This document shows, piece by piece, positions 1 through 7,576 of a stretch of DNA of 22,316 bases. Source of the DNA: Pyrodictiaceae archaeon (GTDB taxonomy: Archaea > Thermoproteota > Thermoprotei_A > Sulfolobales > Pyrodictiaceae); NCBI GenBank assembly GCA_026986935.1, contig JALSNP010000090.1:1-22316 (forward strand), given 5' to 3'. Both the position numbers and the translations under genes were made by a program. The first letter of the stretch is position 1; every line of letters starts with the position of its first letter. The notes beneath the pieces are model-generated. The model did no database searches. It was not told the origin of the DNA and saw only the letters and a list, made by a program, of their open reading frames with translations.

Positions 1-621
1 TAGAATTGATTCGGGGTCCACAGGGTTCTCGTAGAGGTAGAGCTCCACACCCTCCACGAACTCTGTCACAACAACGTGCCTACTATACCCCAGGGGGCGT
101 GGAACCAGGGCACCAGCTCTATACAGTTCCTCGAGTGCCCGGAACTCTCTCTGCCCAGCTATCTTGGCTAGATCGTACCACGAGGCATAGGGCCTAGTTG
201 CGGCATATGGTCTTACTCGGACAACGCGCTGAAAACTCGTGCGCCCAACGCGCTGAAACTTCACTATAACTCTCTCACCGCTCGGCGTAAGCCCCGAATA
301 CACGTCGCTCTCCTTGCCCACGCCTAGCCTCTCTCCAAGGGCTTGAATTACCCCTCTCTCAACAAGGGATCGCAGAGCCAGCATGTCTAGGCCTAGATAA
401 GTTAAACGATAGCCGACGTACTCCCCTATGCGGCGCTTAACTAGCTTAAGCATATTGAGTTTACGGAGAATCATCGCTACATGCGTGGAAGGCATCCTGG
501 CCCGTCTCTCTATCTGCTCTATCGGGACGTACTCATACCTAGCCATTTCCCTCTCTATGATACCCAGTATCTTGAAATCTCTCTCCACGAGCTTTTTATA
601 AGTAAGCGCTATGAGCACCAT
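1..621 (-). CDS. rio2: RIO2-family atypical protein kinase, N-terminal part (cut by window edge)
   Basis: The first 207 codons read in one open frame from an ATG at 621 to the left edge of the window, so the C-terminal half lies outside. Residues 1-80 or so form the N-terminal winged-helix domain that separates RIO2 from RIO1. Next comes GVGKESDVY, the RIO2 version of the nucleotide-binding loop, and then the lysine of VIVKF, expected to bind ATP. A hinge-like segment (VVVTEFVEGVEL) lies near the edge. RIO2 kinases act in late maturation of the small ribosomal subunit in archaea and eukaryotes. The flexible loop between the lysine and the next helix looks normal. A TATA-like box sits on the minus strand at about 683-692, giving a leader of some 40 bases. 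A GTG at 618 is an alternative start. Identity is secure; the catalytic loop cannot be seen here. Confidence 0.9.
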   Translation of the reverse strand, partial: MVLIALTYKKLVERDFKILGIIEREMARYEYVPIEQIERRARMPSTHVAMILRKLNMLKLVKRRIGEYVGYRLTYLGLDMLALRSLVERGVIQALGERLGVGKESDVYSGLTPSGERVIVKFQRVGRTSFQRVVRVRPYAATRPYASWYDLAKIAGQREFRALEELYRAGALVPRPLGYSRHVVVTEFVEGVELYLYENPVDPESIL

Positions 622-682
622 GGCCCATTCTCCGGTCCCGAGGCCTACCCGTTATCGTGCAGAGGGCACCGCATTCTGCAAA

Positions 683-692
683 AGATTTATCC
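683..692 (-). promoter_or_regulatory. Putative TATA box for the RIO2 gene
   Basis: On the minus strand this reads as an A/T-rich GATAAATCTTT-like box about 65 bases before the RIO2 ATG. It is a motif match only; the leader it implies is longer than usual for this region. Confidence 0.35.
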
Positions 693-764
693 CCTCCCGT
701 AGAAATAGTATCGGTTTCCGGGACTCGAGTATAGAGCTAGAACCCCTCCAGAAAGTAACGCTTT

Positions 765-776
765 TATACCCTCGCA
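765..776 (+). promoter_or_regulatory. Putative TATA box for the first nucleotidyltransferase-like gene
   Basis: The plus strand reads CTTTTATACC here, about 50 bases before the GTG at 821, in the gap between two divergently transcribed genes. Spacing to the start fits a short leader. Confidence 0.4.
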
Positions 777-820
777 CACATACTAGGACACTTTAGAAAA
801 AGTAACCAGGATATACAAGC

Positions 821-1288
821 GTGGGAGCCATGACATATAAGATATGCGATGAAAAAATAAAGAAATGCCTAGACATGTTAACCGATGTCAAGAAATACGC
901 GCCATCGGAATCATCGTTTAATGACCTCTACTTAATGCAATGGGCGGTATTCAAGCGAAGAATAGCTACAGCGGCAGCTCATTGTGTAAAAGAGTTTCTC
1001 GGAGACCTTGTACAAGAAATCTACTACATAGAGCTATCTGACTCCTATACGGGACGAGACATAGACCTCTACATAGTTCTTGACGAGAGGAAAGCAGATA
1101 AGATCAATGCACGCGAACTAGAGGAAACCATAGAGGCGGTGCTCACAAAGCTAGCAAACCTAGCAAAAATAGATATACACTCATACACAAATGCGCCATC
1201 GGTTTTCGAGGTCCACACAAGCATAGGAGGCCTATATGGATCCAAGAAGCTACCGAGAAGCGTTAAAGCAATAAAGCTATACCCCTAG
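821..1288 (+). CDS. Minimal nucleotidyltransferase-fold protein, paralogue 1
   Basis: A 155-residue soluble protein. Residues 78-89 read GRDIDLYIVLDE, with D80 and D82 forming the D-h-D-h signature of the polymerase-beta-type nucleotidyltransferase fold. Before this is a helical segment rich in K and R, and a conserved-looking E-V-H-T stretch follows near residue 130. The next gene has the same length and the same landmarks (DIDL, then V/L-E-x-H-S/T), so the two are diverged tandem paralogues. The canonical G-[GS] before the first Asp is not clear, so catalysis is uncertain. It could be an active small-substrate or tRNA/protein nucleotidyltransferase or an inactive binding protein. No HEPN partner, as in MNT-HEPN toxin-antitoxin pairs, is adjacent. 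The start is GTG at 821 with weak AGGA upstream; ATG at 830 is equally possible. Function not recognised beyond the fold. Confidence 0.65.
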   Translation: MGAMTYKICDEKIKKCLDMLTDVKKYAPSESSFNDLYLMQWAVFKRRIATAAAHCVKEFLGDLVQEIYYIELSDSYTGRDIDLYIVLDERKADKINARELEETIEAVLTKLANLAKIDIHSYTNAPSVFEVHTSIGGLYGSKKLPRSVKAIKLYP

Positions 1289-1476
1289 CCACGCCCAGAA
1301 CAATATCCGAGAGGGTACTTGAATAAATACTAGGCACTCTTACTCCTGTTGGGCACTATGCTGTTATATCGCGATATTCCCCGCGCCTGGCGCGGAGTAA
1401 CCAAAACCCGGTTATGACGCCACGGGAATGATTTGAAAACCCCCTATACTGCTTCTAGGCTCCTCGGAGAACACTG

Positions 1477-1944
1477 TTGACAAGCGTGGAGCTCGTTCAT
1501 TGTTTCAGGGAGGGCTTGGCCGAGAAACGAGCCGAGATAGAACGCTTACTAAGAACCTTAATGGATTCAAGAATCGATCCGCCTTGGGCTAGTTTTGAGT
1601 GGCAGAAAATAAAGTACATAATTGCTCGCTGCATCTCTCATTGCCTTTGCCAGCACGGTTGCAAAGTATACTTGTTGGAGATGCATGGGGGCGAACCAAG
1701 CGAGGGCATAGGGGACAAGGATATAGACCTAGCTATAGACTGCCCCCTGCTCCAAGAAGATATAGATGCACTGGAGAAAGAGTTCGAAAAAACTGTTCTA
1801 GGCTTTCTAGGAGACATACTGGGTGACGATGCCAGGAAGGTACTAAAAGTGCCCAATATTGTAGAGCTTCACTCACTCAACGAGTTCATCATAAAAAAGC
1901 ATGTGAGGGCGAGAAATCAGCACTATGCTATAGATCTTTGCTAA
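1477..1944 (+). CDS. Minimal nucleotidyltransferase-fold protein, paralogue 2
   Basis: A 155-residue protein aligned end to end with the previous gene product. The shared order is W-x-x-[FI]K-x-x-I in a helix, an I-S-H-C or A-A-H-C stretch, then GDKDIDLAID at 79-88 with D82 and D84 as the D-h-D pair, and finally IVELHS near residue 130. Overall identity is low, so the duplication is old or the copies diverged fast. It is more cysteine-rich than its partner (C-x-C and a C near the C terminus). The start is TTG at 1477, with GGAG about eight bases upstream; GTG at 1486 is the alternative. The stop overlaps the stop of the convergent phosphoesterase gene by three bases. The 188-base gap to the previous gene shows no clear RNA gene or strong promoter. 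Fold assignment is moderate; substrate unknown. Confidence 0.65.
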   Translation: MTSVELVHCFREGLAEKRAEIERLLRTLMDSRIDPPWASFEWQKIKYIIARCISHCLCQHGCKVYLLEMHGGEPSEGIGDKDIDLAIDCPLLQEDIDALEKEFEKTVLGFLGDILGDDARKVLKVPNIVELHSLNEFIIKKHVRARNQHYAIDLC

Positions 1945-4097
1945 TGCCCCCGAGCAACTATTATTGCGAACACGATTAGGGCTATAGCTATGATTACTGC
2001 AACTGCTATTGTTATTCCCTGCTCGTTGCCTGTGGTTGTTTTTATTTGCTGTATCTGAGAGGCTGTTGTAGACTGTGTTGTGCTCGTAGGCGTCTCTGGC
2101 TTTGTGGTAGAGGGGGGTATCGATGACGTGGTTGTCGGGCTAGTCTGGGTATGAGATGTTGTTTTTGTTATTGTCTGGGTAGTTGTGGTCATGGTTGTGG
2201 CTGATGTATGTGTTGTGGTTGATGTTTTTATTGTACTCGTAGTGCTTGCTGTTATAGTCACGGTGTGCACTGGCTGGAACTTTATCTCCATCGTCTTTAT
2301 GGACTCCTTGCCAGCGGCGTCTATGGCTATTATTGTCAGCTTTGCCTCCTTCGTCTTTATGGTTGGAGGTATAACGATTCTCGCTATGCCGTAGGTGTAC
2401 GCGGGTATCAGAGTCATCTTCTTGCCATTGTACTCCAGCACGGCTGTTATCTTCTCAACGCCCCAGGCGTCATCTGTCACTTTGAAATTGAGCACAACTT
2501 GTCTGCCTATCCTAGGGTTGCGCGGGTACATGCGTACTAGCTTGATGCTCGGCGGCTCCTTATCCTTTGCCGTGAATAGTGTTGCTTGGTAGACTTCTCC
2601 TAGCTTAGGTGGTTTATCGTTATAGGCGTAGAGTACGCATCCTAGTGGCGTGCACCTTATGGTGTAGTGTTCTAGGTTCTTTAGGTACAGATTGAGCTTT
2701 TTGCCGAGCCAGTCCCTGGGTATAGGTAGGGCGACCACTGTCTTCTTCATGAGCGCTATAATGTTCGGGTCGGATATGCTTAGCATCGTTGTAACCGCTT
2801 TGCTCGTCTCCACTAGGTCTGCCTCAACCTTCTCTAGGTTGAAGCTCGCGTGCCTACTCCATGGCTGCCCGTCTCCGAGTATCTCTACTTGCCCCGTCAA
2901 GGAGTCTACCTTTATCACTCGGAACCCGTGGTAGTCGCCGGGTCTAACGCTTCCACCAGTAGCGGTGGTCACTATGTAGTAGATCTTCGTGCCGTCCGGC
3001 TTGGTTACTTCAGCGAATGAGTCAAGGTGTATATGGCCTGAAAGCACTAGTGTTACCTTGTCCTTAGCCTCGAAGATCCCCTTGACTAGTTGCTCGAACG
3101 CCTCCTTGTTGCCCTTTACCCAGCTCGAGTAAACGTATGGATAATTACTATTAGGCTTCTTTGACAATAGTATATTGACTAGATCCTGCCAGGTCTTGGC
3201 CCTGAAGCTGTGCGGTATATCGTTGTAGACGAACGCGAAGTGCGGGTGATGGAAGAGCACTATCTTTACTGGCTCCTTGCTCTCAGCTAGTATTGTTGAT
3301 GCCCACTGTGCCTCGCTGGAGTCTATGTACCCGTCGCCGCCGCTATCGATCCCAACTATTCTGTATAGTCCATAGATGCTGAGCGTGAAGTTAAAGGGCC
3401 CGCGGTACACCTCGAAGTTCTTTGACCCGCCAACGTGGTCGTGGTTACCCGGTATATTTATCAATGGCTTATTGAGAAGATAGTCCGTCATTATGCTCTC
3501 TTTGTACTCTATTATCCTAGCAGTATCGGCTGTATCACCAGTATCTATTACTATCGTGTTATTCGCCAGGCCTAGGGCAACCAAGTCGGCTGCAAGGTCG
3601 TAGTTAGCCGCGGCACGTCCATTCGAGTTTATGACCCCGAAGTGGCGATCCGTTACGTGAACGATGTTCAGCTTGGCGAAGTCAGATACCGTGCCGATGT
3701 AAACAGCGTGCGGCTCTCCAACGGCCTTATTATCGCTAGTCACAACCACCAAGTCATATACTCCGTGTGGCGCGTCTCTCGGTACAGTGACGACATAAGT
3801 GTTCTTAGACTTTTGAGAGAACTTGCAATCACATACGTACCCGTAGCCATTGTCAAGGATTATCTTCGCTGGCTTGATGCCCTCAGCTGTCACCATGTAG
3901 AAGCTCCCCCCAGGCGTCACGAATGCTGGCGAAGCTAGTCTCGGGTACACTATCTCGCCGTATGCTGGCTGTGCAATGATGCTCGGCTTTGGAATTGTTA
4001 TTGTTAGCTCCTTCTCATGCCCAGCAGCACTTGCCAGCGACAATAAGGGGACTAAGAGTAGAGCTATAACTAGGATACCAAGTACTCGGCGTTTCAC
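1941..4097 (-). CDS. Secreted, membrane-anchored calcineurin-like metallophosphoesterase
   Basis: A 718-residue extracytoplasmic protein. Residues 1-25 are a signal peptide (positive start, hydrophobic core, ASAA). A beta-rich segment to about 140 precedes the metallophosphoesterase domain. Metal and catalytic motifs appear in order: VTDRH (D150, H152), DTGDTAD near 185-191, PGNHDH (N218, H219), LFHHPHF and SGHIH. A beta-sandwich-like region follows (about 510-610). Then comes a S/T-rich stalk of about 75 residues and a single C-terminal membrane helix near 693-714 ending in ARGH. The protein should sit on the outer face of the membrane with its catalytic domain in the pseudoperiplasm. The family cleaves phosphomonoesters or diesters; the substrate cannot be told. 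Start is GTG at 4097, fitting the signal peptide. A TATA-like box lies at 4134-4142. The next upstream gene on the same strand also encodes a C-anchored secreted protein. Confidence 0.85.
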   Translation of the reverse strand: MKRRVLGILVIALLLVPLLSLASAAGHEKELTITIPKPSIIAQPAYGEIVYPRLASPAFVTPGGSFYMVTAEGIKPAKIILDNGYGYVCDCKFSQKSKNTYVVTVPRDAPHGVYDLVVVTSDNKAVGEPHAVYIGTVSDFAKLNIVHVTDRHFGVINSNGRAAANYDLAADLVALGLANNTIVIDTGDTADTARIIEYKESIMTDYLLNKPLINIPGNHDHVGGSKNFEVYRGPFNFTLSIYGLYRIVGIDSGGDGYIDSSEAQWASTILAESKEPVKIVLFHHPHFAFVYNDIPHSFRAKTWQDLVNILLSKKPNSNYPYVYSSWVKGNKEAFEQLVKGIFEAKDKVTLVLSGHIHLDSFAEVTKPDGTKIYYIVTTATGGSVRPGDYHGFRVIKVDSLTGQVEILGDGQPWSRHASFNLEKVEADLVETSKAVTTMLSISDPNIIALMKKTVVALPIPRDWLGKKLNLYLKNLEHYTIRCTPLGCVLYAYNDKPPKLGEVYQATLFTAKDKEPPSIKLVRMYPRNPRIGRQVVLNFKVTDDAWGVEKITAVLEYNGKKMTLIPAYTYGIARIVIPPTIKTKEAKLTIIAIDAAGKESIKTMEIKFQPVHTVTITASTTSTIKTSTTTHTSATTMTTTTQTITKTTSHTQTSPTTTSSIPPSTTKPETPTSTTQSTTASQIQQIKTTTGNEQGITIAVAVIIAIALIVFAIIVARGH

Positions 4098-4133
4098 CTT
4101 CTCTGCACCGTGTAGTGCTAAGAATCCTAAGGT

Positions 4134-4143
4134 GGATAAAAGC
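4134..4143 (-). promoter_or_regulatory. Putative TATA box for the phosphoesterase gene
   Basis: On the minus strand this reads GCTTTTATCC, about 37 bases before the GTG at 4097, which suits a short-leader transcript. It suggests the gene has its own promoter rather than depending on the gene upstream. Confidence 0.45.
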
Positions 4144-4239
4144 CCTTAACAAGCATAAGAATTGTAACACATTGTTCTCACAGTCTTAGAAGTCCTTGAG
4201 GTAAGGGCTACGACAAAAGCGTGTGGTAAAAGGTTTAAA

Positions 4240-4266
4240 AATAGTTAACCGAAGGGTTTAACTATT
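4240..4266 (-). terminator. Hairpin plus U-tract after the coiled-coil surface protein gene
   Basis: AATAGTTAACC (4240-4250) pairs with GGTTTAACTATT (4255-4266) with one bulged base, giving an 11-bp stem. On the minus-strand RNA the hairpin has CUUC or UUCG at its tip and is followed by five U residues. A second run of four U residues comes shortly after. It lies 23 bases past the stop of the gene ending at 4289. Archaeal termination relies mainly on the U-tract; the hairpin may protect the 3' end. Confidence 0.5.
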
Positions 4267-4288
4267 ATAGCTATTTATGTGCTTGTAC

Positions 4289-5686
4289 TCATTTCTTCGA
4301 GATAGCGAAGCCCGCTGCTATGAGAGCTATTATGGCCAATACTAGTGCGCCTATGCCGATAGTATAGGCTGATGAGGCTTTGCTCTTAGCGCTCTGGGCT
4401 GCCGAGGCTGCCTGGTTTATGCTGCTTTGTATACTGCTTAGCTTGTTTTGAAGATCTTTTACCTGGGCGCTTGTCGAGTCAACCTTCTTTGCTAGCGCAG
4501 TAATGGAGTTTTCTAGGCTGCTTACCTTGTTTTGTAGCGGTGCTATCTTCTGCCCAACAATAGTATTTACCTGGTTCTTTATAGCCTCTATCTGCTTTGT
4601 AGCAGCCTCTTCAGCCATTTTCGCCGCTGCCTCCTCCGCCTCTTTGAACGCTTTCAGCTCGCCAAGGTAGCCTAGTGACCACAGCATGAGGTTTCTGAAG
4701 AATCTTGGCCCGTCAAGCATCACTCCATGATATTTGAACGTCACCATGGACTGGTAGCCGAAGTAGGGTGACTCGCCGCTCACTATGACGGTCTTCTCCG
4801 CCTTCCCCACCTTCACTAGCTCCGCTGCGAGCATAACAAATACTCCCTTCTCGCCTGCGTGGTGAGCACACCCGAACTCACCGGGCTCCCCAGGAGCCTT
4901 TGGCTGATGCTCTACTATTGTGCCCTGGTTAGTCGTCACCACAATAGGTATTATTGTATCGGGTGTGCCAGCCGCTATCTTGCCCGTAGCGGGGTCAACT
5001 ATCTTGTGGCAATCACCGTTCTCATCAACCCACATTACCGCGCCGGGGCCGTGCATGAGCACCTTGTGAGCGCCTAGTGCTATGAGGTCAGCGTTATACT
5101 TCGCTGGCGGCTCTATCAAGCCTACTACACGATATGATCTCCCAGCATTGCTTGCTGGGTCCTCTACGCTCACATAGTCGCTTCTAAGATGCACGGGTAC
5201 ACCGTTCTGGGCTAAGTAGTCTAGGAGATCGTTACAGATGTGCTGTGCTAGCTCCTGGTTACCGCCTTGAGCTGGGTAATCACTATCAGTTGCGCACCAG
5301 AGTACAGAGCCGTCTCCCTTGAACCAGTCAAGTACTGCTTTCTTCTCGGCATCGCTTAGGGGTATCACGGGCTGGCCTATTATGAGAGCATCTATGGATA
5401 GCTCGCTCTTCGTCAGCGCTGTAAGCCCGCCAGTCAGTATCGCGTAGGCGTGGCTCTTGATGCAGTTGTCTAGTTGTTTTGCCTGCGCCTCGTCCTGGAC
5501 TATCACTACCCAGTAGGCATCCGGCATCACTGACATCATTGCGCATACTCCGTTGCTCTGCTGGCCGTGAGCCAGGTCGATAGCGATGGTTGGTAGCTCT
5601 GTCCTAGCAGCATGGGCTAATGGAGCAAACATTGCCAGGATTAGTAGCGCGAGTGGAGCCGTTAGGAGGAGTACTTTGTACTTCAT
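4289..5686 (-). CDS. Secreted surface protein: large N-terminal domain, coiled coil, C-terminal membrane anchor
   Basis: A 465-residue protein. Residues 1-26 are a signal peptide ending in AHA. Residues about 30-335 form a globular alpha/beta domain that alternates hydrophobic strands (LPTIAIDLAHGQ, ALIIGQPV, VLWCATDSDYP, TVIVSGESPYFGY). This layout resembles the GATase-like/GldG-type extracellular domains found beside some transporters, a weak resemblance only. Residues about 345-435 are a long coiled coil, rich in A, K, Q and E. A single helix at about 440-462 ends in AISKK. The coiled-coil stalk plus C-terminal anchor is the layout of archaeal S-layer anchoring subunits, but no match is claimed. 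The ATG at 5686 has a perfect GAGGTGA eight bases upstream (5695-5701) and a TATA box at 5738-5748. It is divergent from the ABC importer operon, with the gap holding both promoters. Confidence 0.7.
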   Translation of the reverse strand: MKYKVLLLTAPLALLILAMFAPLAHAARTELPTIAIDLAHGQQSNGVCAMMSVMPDAYWVVIVQDEAQAKQLDNCIKSHAYAILTGGLTALTKSELSIDALIIGQPVIPLSDAEKKAVLDWFKGDGSVLWCATDSDYPAQGGNQELAQHICNDLLDYLAQNGVPVHLRSDYVSVEDPASNAGRSYRVVGLIEPPAKYNADLIALGAHKVLMHGPGAVMWVDENGDCHKIVDPATGKIAAGTPDTIIPIVVTTNQGTIVEHQPKAPGEPGEFGCAHHAGEKGVFVMLAAELVKVGKAEKTVIVSGESPYFGYQSMVTFKYHGVMLDGPRFFRNLMLWSLGYLGELKAFKEAEEAAAKMAEEAATKQIEAIKNQVNTIVGQKIAPLQNKVSSLENSITALAKKVDSTSAQVKDLQNKLSSIQSSINQAASAAQSAKSKASSAYTIGIGALVLAIIALIAAGFAISKK

Positions 5687-5737
5687 ACCCTAGTTCACCT
5701 CAGGGCTTAATCCAATACCGAGTCCTACTAGGTTTCA

Positions 5738-5748
5738 AAAATAAAAAT
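5738..5748 (-). promoter_or_regulatory. TATA box of the coiled-coil surface protein gene
   Basis: The minus strand reads ATTTTTATTTTTG here, about 55 bases before the ATG at 5686, with GAGGTGA at 5695-5701. It is one of the clearest promoter-plus-ribosome-site sets in the window. Confidence 0.5.
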
Positions 5749-5898
5749 GCTGTGTGTTAGCTCTAAGACTGGTACCCATTATTAGCAATCAGTACAGTGT
5801 CATACCTTGATAATACCAGCGAAGAGGACGCGGATAAGAATCCTAATACTGGCACGGTCATCGTTTATGCCCGAGGCCGGGTTCTCACGAGAGTAACA

Positions 5899-5907
5899 GG
5901 TTATACC
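5899..5907 (+). promoter_or_regulatory. Putative TATA box of the ABC importer operon
   Basis: GGTTATACC lies about 60 bases before the GTG start at 5966, and GAGGTG follows at 5952-5957. The 280-base divergent gap shows no other clear feature. Confidence 0.35.
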
Positions 5908-5965
5908 GCTTAACCGCTACGCCTAGTATGCGGATAAGGACTAGGGCTAGCGAGGTGTAAGCCTC

Positions 5966-7576
5966 GTGGCAAACCGCTCCACGGTAGTATGGGTAGTCAT
6001 AGCCGTTGTCATAATCGCTGTCATAGCAGGTATAATGGTTGCCCAGAAAGGAGGAAAAACCACTACCACGCCGCAAGCGACAACGCAGTCACCGACACAA
6101 ACAACAACCCCGTCACCAACGAGTACAACGCAGACAACGGCGCAGAGCACGACCTCTACAACTACTACAACAGCTCCAAAAACAACCACTAGCGCACCGG
6201 CAACAACCACATCCACCACTAAGACAACGCCTGCGCCAACAACTACCGCGAAGTGCAAGAAATGGATAACATTAGTTGTCTTGACCAGGCACCCGGCCGA
6301 CATACAGTCAACAGCTAGGAAAATGTTCCTACAATCCAATATAGCTAAGCAATTCTGCATCAAGGACGTGCGCTTCGTAGCCTTGCCTGCGGGCTTCTGG
6401 CCAGAGGTGATAAAGAGACAAAGCATAGACGTTGCATGGGGCGGTGGCCCAACCCTGTTCGATACATTGTTCCTCGACGGGCTGCTGAGACCCCTACAGA
6501 CCAAGCTAGCACTGGAAGCGGCAGCGCAGATACCAGACACTATTGCTGGCGGTATGCCTCTCAAGAGGATAAAGAACGGGAAGATCTACTGGGTTGCAGC
6601 CGCTATAGCGAGCTTCGGCTTCACAGTAAACAAGGATGTCGCCAAGAAGCTTGGCTTTGACCTATCAAAGCTCAAGACATGGAAAGACCTAGCAAGCGAC
6701 GATCTAGGCCTAATACTTGTGAAGACCGGGCAGCCAGCACTAGCTATAGCCAACCCGTTGATGAGCACCAGTAATACTAGGATGTATGAAATAATTCTAC
6801 AGGCTTATGGCTGGGAGGAGGGCTGGAAAGTGCTAACACTGATGGCGGCTAACGCCAAGATAGAGCAAGGCAGTGCAATAGTCAGGGACGACGTCATAAA
6901 CGGCGTCGTAATGGTCGGCATAACAATAGACTTCTACGGCTATACGGCTCACCGCATCAACCCGGCATGCTACTATGTGATGCCGGAGGGCCAGACAATA
7001 GTCAACGGCGACCCCATAGCGGTAACTGTCTCGACAAAGCACCCCGAGGCAGCGGAGGCCTTCGTGGCATGGGTGCTAACGGATGGGCAGAAGATCTGGC
7101 TAAGCCCCAATGTTAACAGGTTGCCAGCAAACCCAAAGGTGTTCGACACACCGGAGGGCAAGAAGCGCCCCGATCTCAAGCAAGCATACTACCAAGCCCT
7201 CCACGCCAAAGCCATGAAGTTTAACGACACGCTCGCACTGGAGACGGAGTACCCTATGCAGCTCTACTTCGTAGCAACTCTAGTGGATATGCACAGCCTG
7301 CTACAACAAGCATGGGTCGCTCTACTCAAAGCATACTACATAGATCATAAGATCGATAAAGCGACTTTCGAGAAGCTCAAAAACGAGCTAGCCGCGCCAG
7401 TAACCTTTGTCGACCCTGTAACGCATCAGAAGACTAAGTTCACTATACAAGAGGCTATAAAGATAAACGAAGAGCTTAAAAAGAATATGAGCCTAAAGGA
7501 GGCATACATGAATGCCTGGAGAACGGCAGCGCGCCAGAAGTACCTGGAGGTCTTGAAGGCGCTTGGCCAGGGCTAG
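5966..7576 (+). CDS. ABC importer substrate-binding protein, N-terminally anchored
   Basis: A 536-residue extracellular solute-binding protein. Residues about 7-26 are one hydrophobic helix with no clear cleavage site, so the protein is probably anchored by its N terminus. Residues about 30-92 are a T/P/S/Q-rich stalk, likely glycosylated. The binding domain starts at KKWITLVVLT. Typical landmarks are QSIDVAWGGGPTLFD, a hinge near WVAAAIASFGFTVNK, RMYEIILQAYGWEEGW, and GITIDFYGYTA. This pattern is that of family-1 binding proteins for ferric iron, thiamine or related small ligands; the ligand cannot be fixed from sequence. The GTG at 5966 has GAGGTG eight bases upstream. The 3' end overlaps the permease start by 14 bases, indicating translational coupling. 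Operon order is binding protein, permease, ATPase. Confidence 0.85.
   Translation: MANRSTVVWVVIAVVIIAVIAGIMVAQKGGKTTTTPQATTQSPTQTTTPSPTSTTQTTAQSTTSTTTTTAPKTTTSAPATTTSTTKTTPAPTTTAKCKKWITLVVLTRHPADIQSTARKMFLQSNIAKQFCIKDVRFVALPAGFWPEVIKRQSIDVAWGGGPTLFDTLFLDGLLRPLQTKLALEAAAQIPDTIAGGMPLKRIKNGKIYWVAAAIASFGFTVNKDVAKKLGFDLSKLKTWKDLASDDLGLILVKTGQPALAIANPLMSTSNTRMYEIILQAYGWEEGWKVLTLMAANAKIEQGSAIVRDDVINGVVMVGITIDFYGYTAHRINPACYYVMPEGQTIVNGDPIAVTVSTKHPEAAEAFVAWVLTDGQKIWLSPNVNRLPANPKVFDTPEGKKRPDLKQAYYQALHAKAMKFNDTLALETEYPMQLYFVATLVDMHSLLQQAWVALLKAYYIDHKIDKATFEKLKNELAAPVTFVDPVTHQKTKFTIQEAIKINEELKKNMSLKEAYMNAWRTAARQKYLEVLKALGQG

Noticed and set aside
6..197. A plus-strand open frame at the left edge.
   Set aside because: It lies antisense to the RIO2 kinase coding frame and its translation is low in protein character.
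5947..6564. A 205-codon frame antisense to the binding-protein gene with long valine runs.
   Set aside because: The valine runs are the reverse of the threonine-codon stalk (ACA/ACC read as TGT/GGT), and no promoter or ribosome site supports it.
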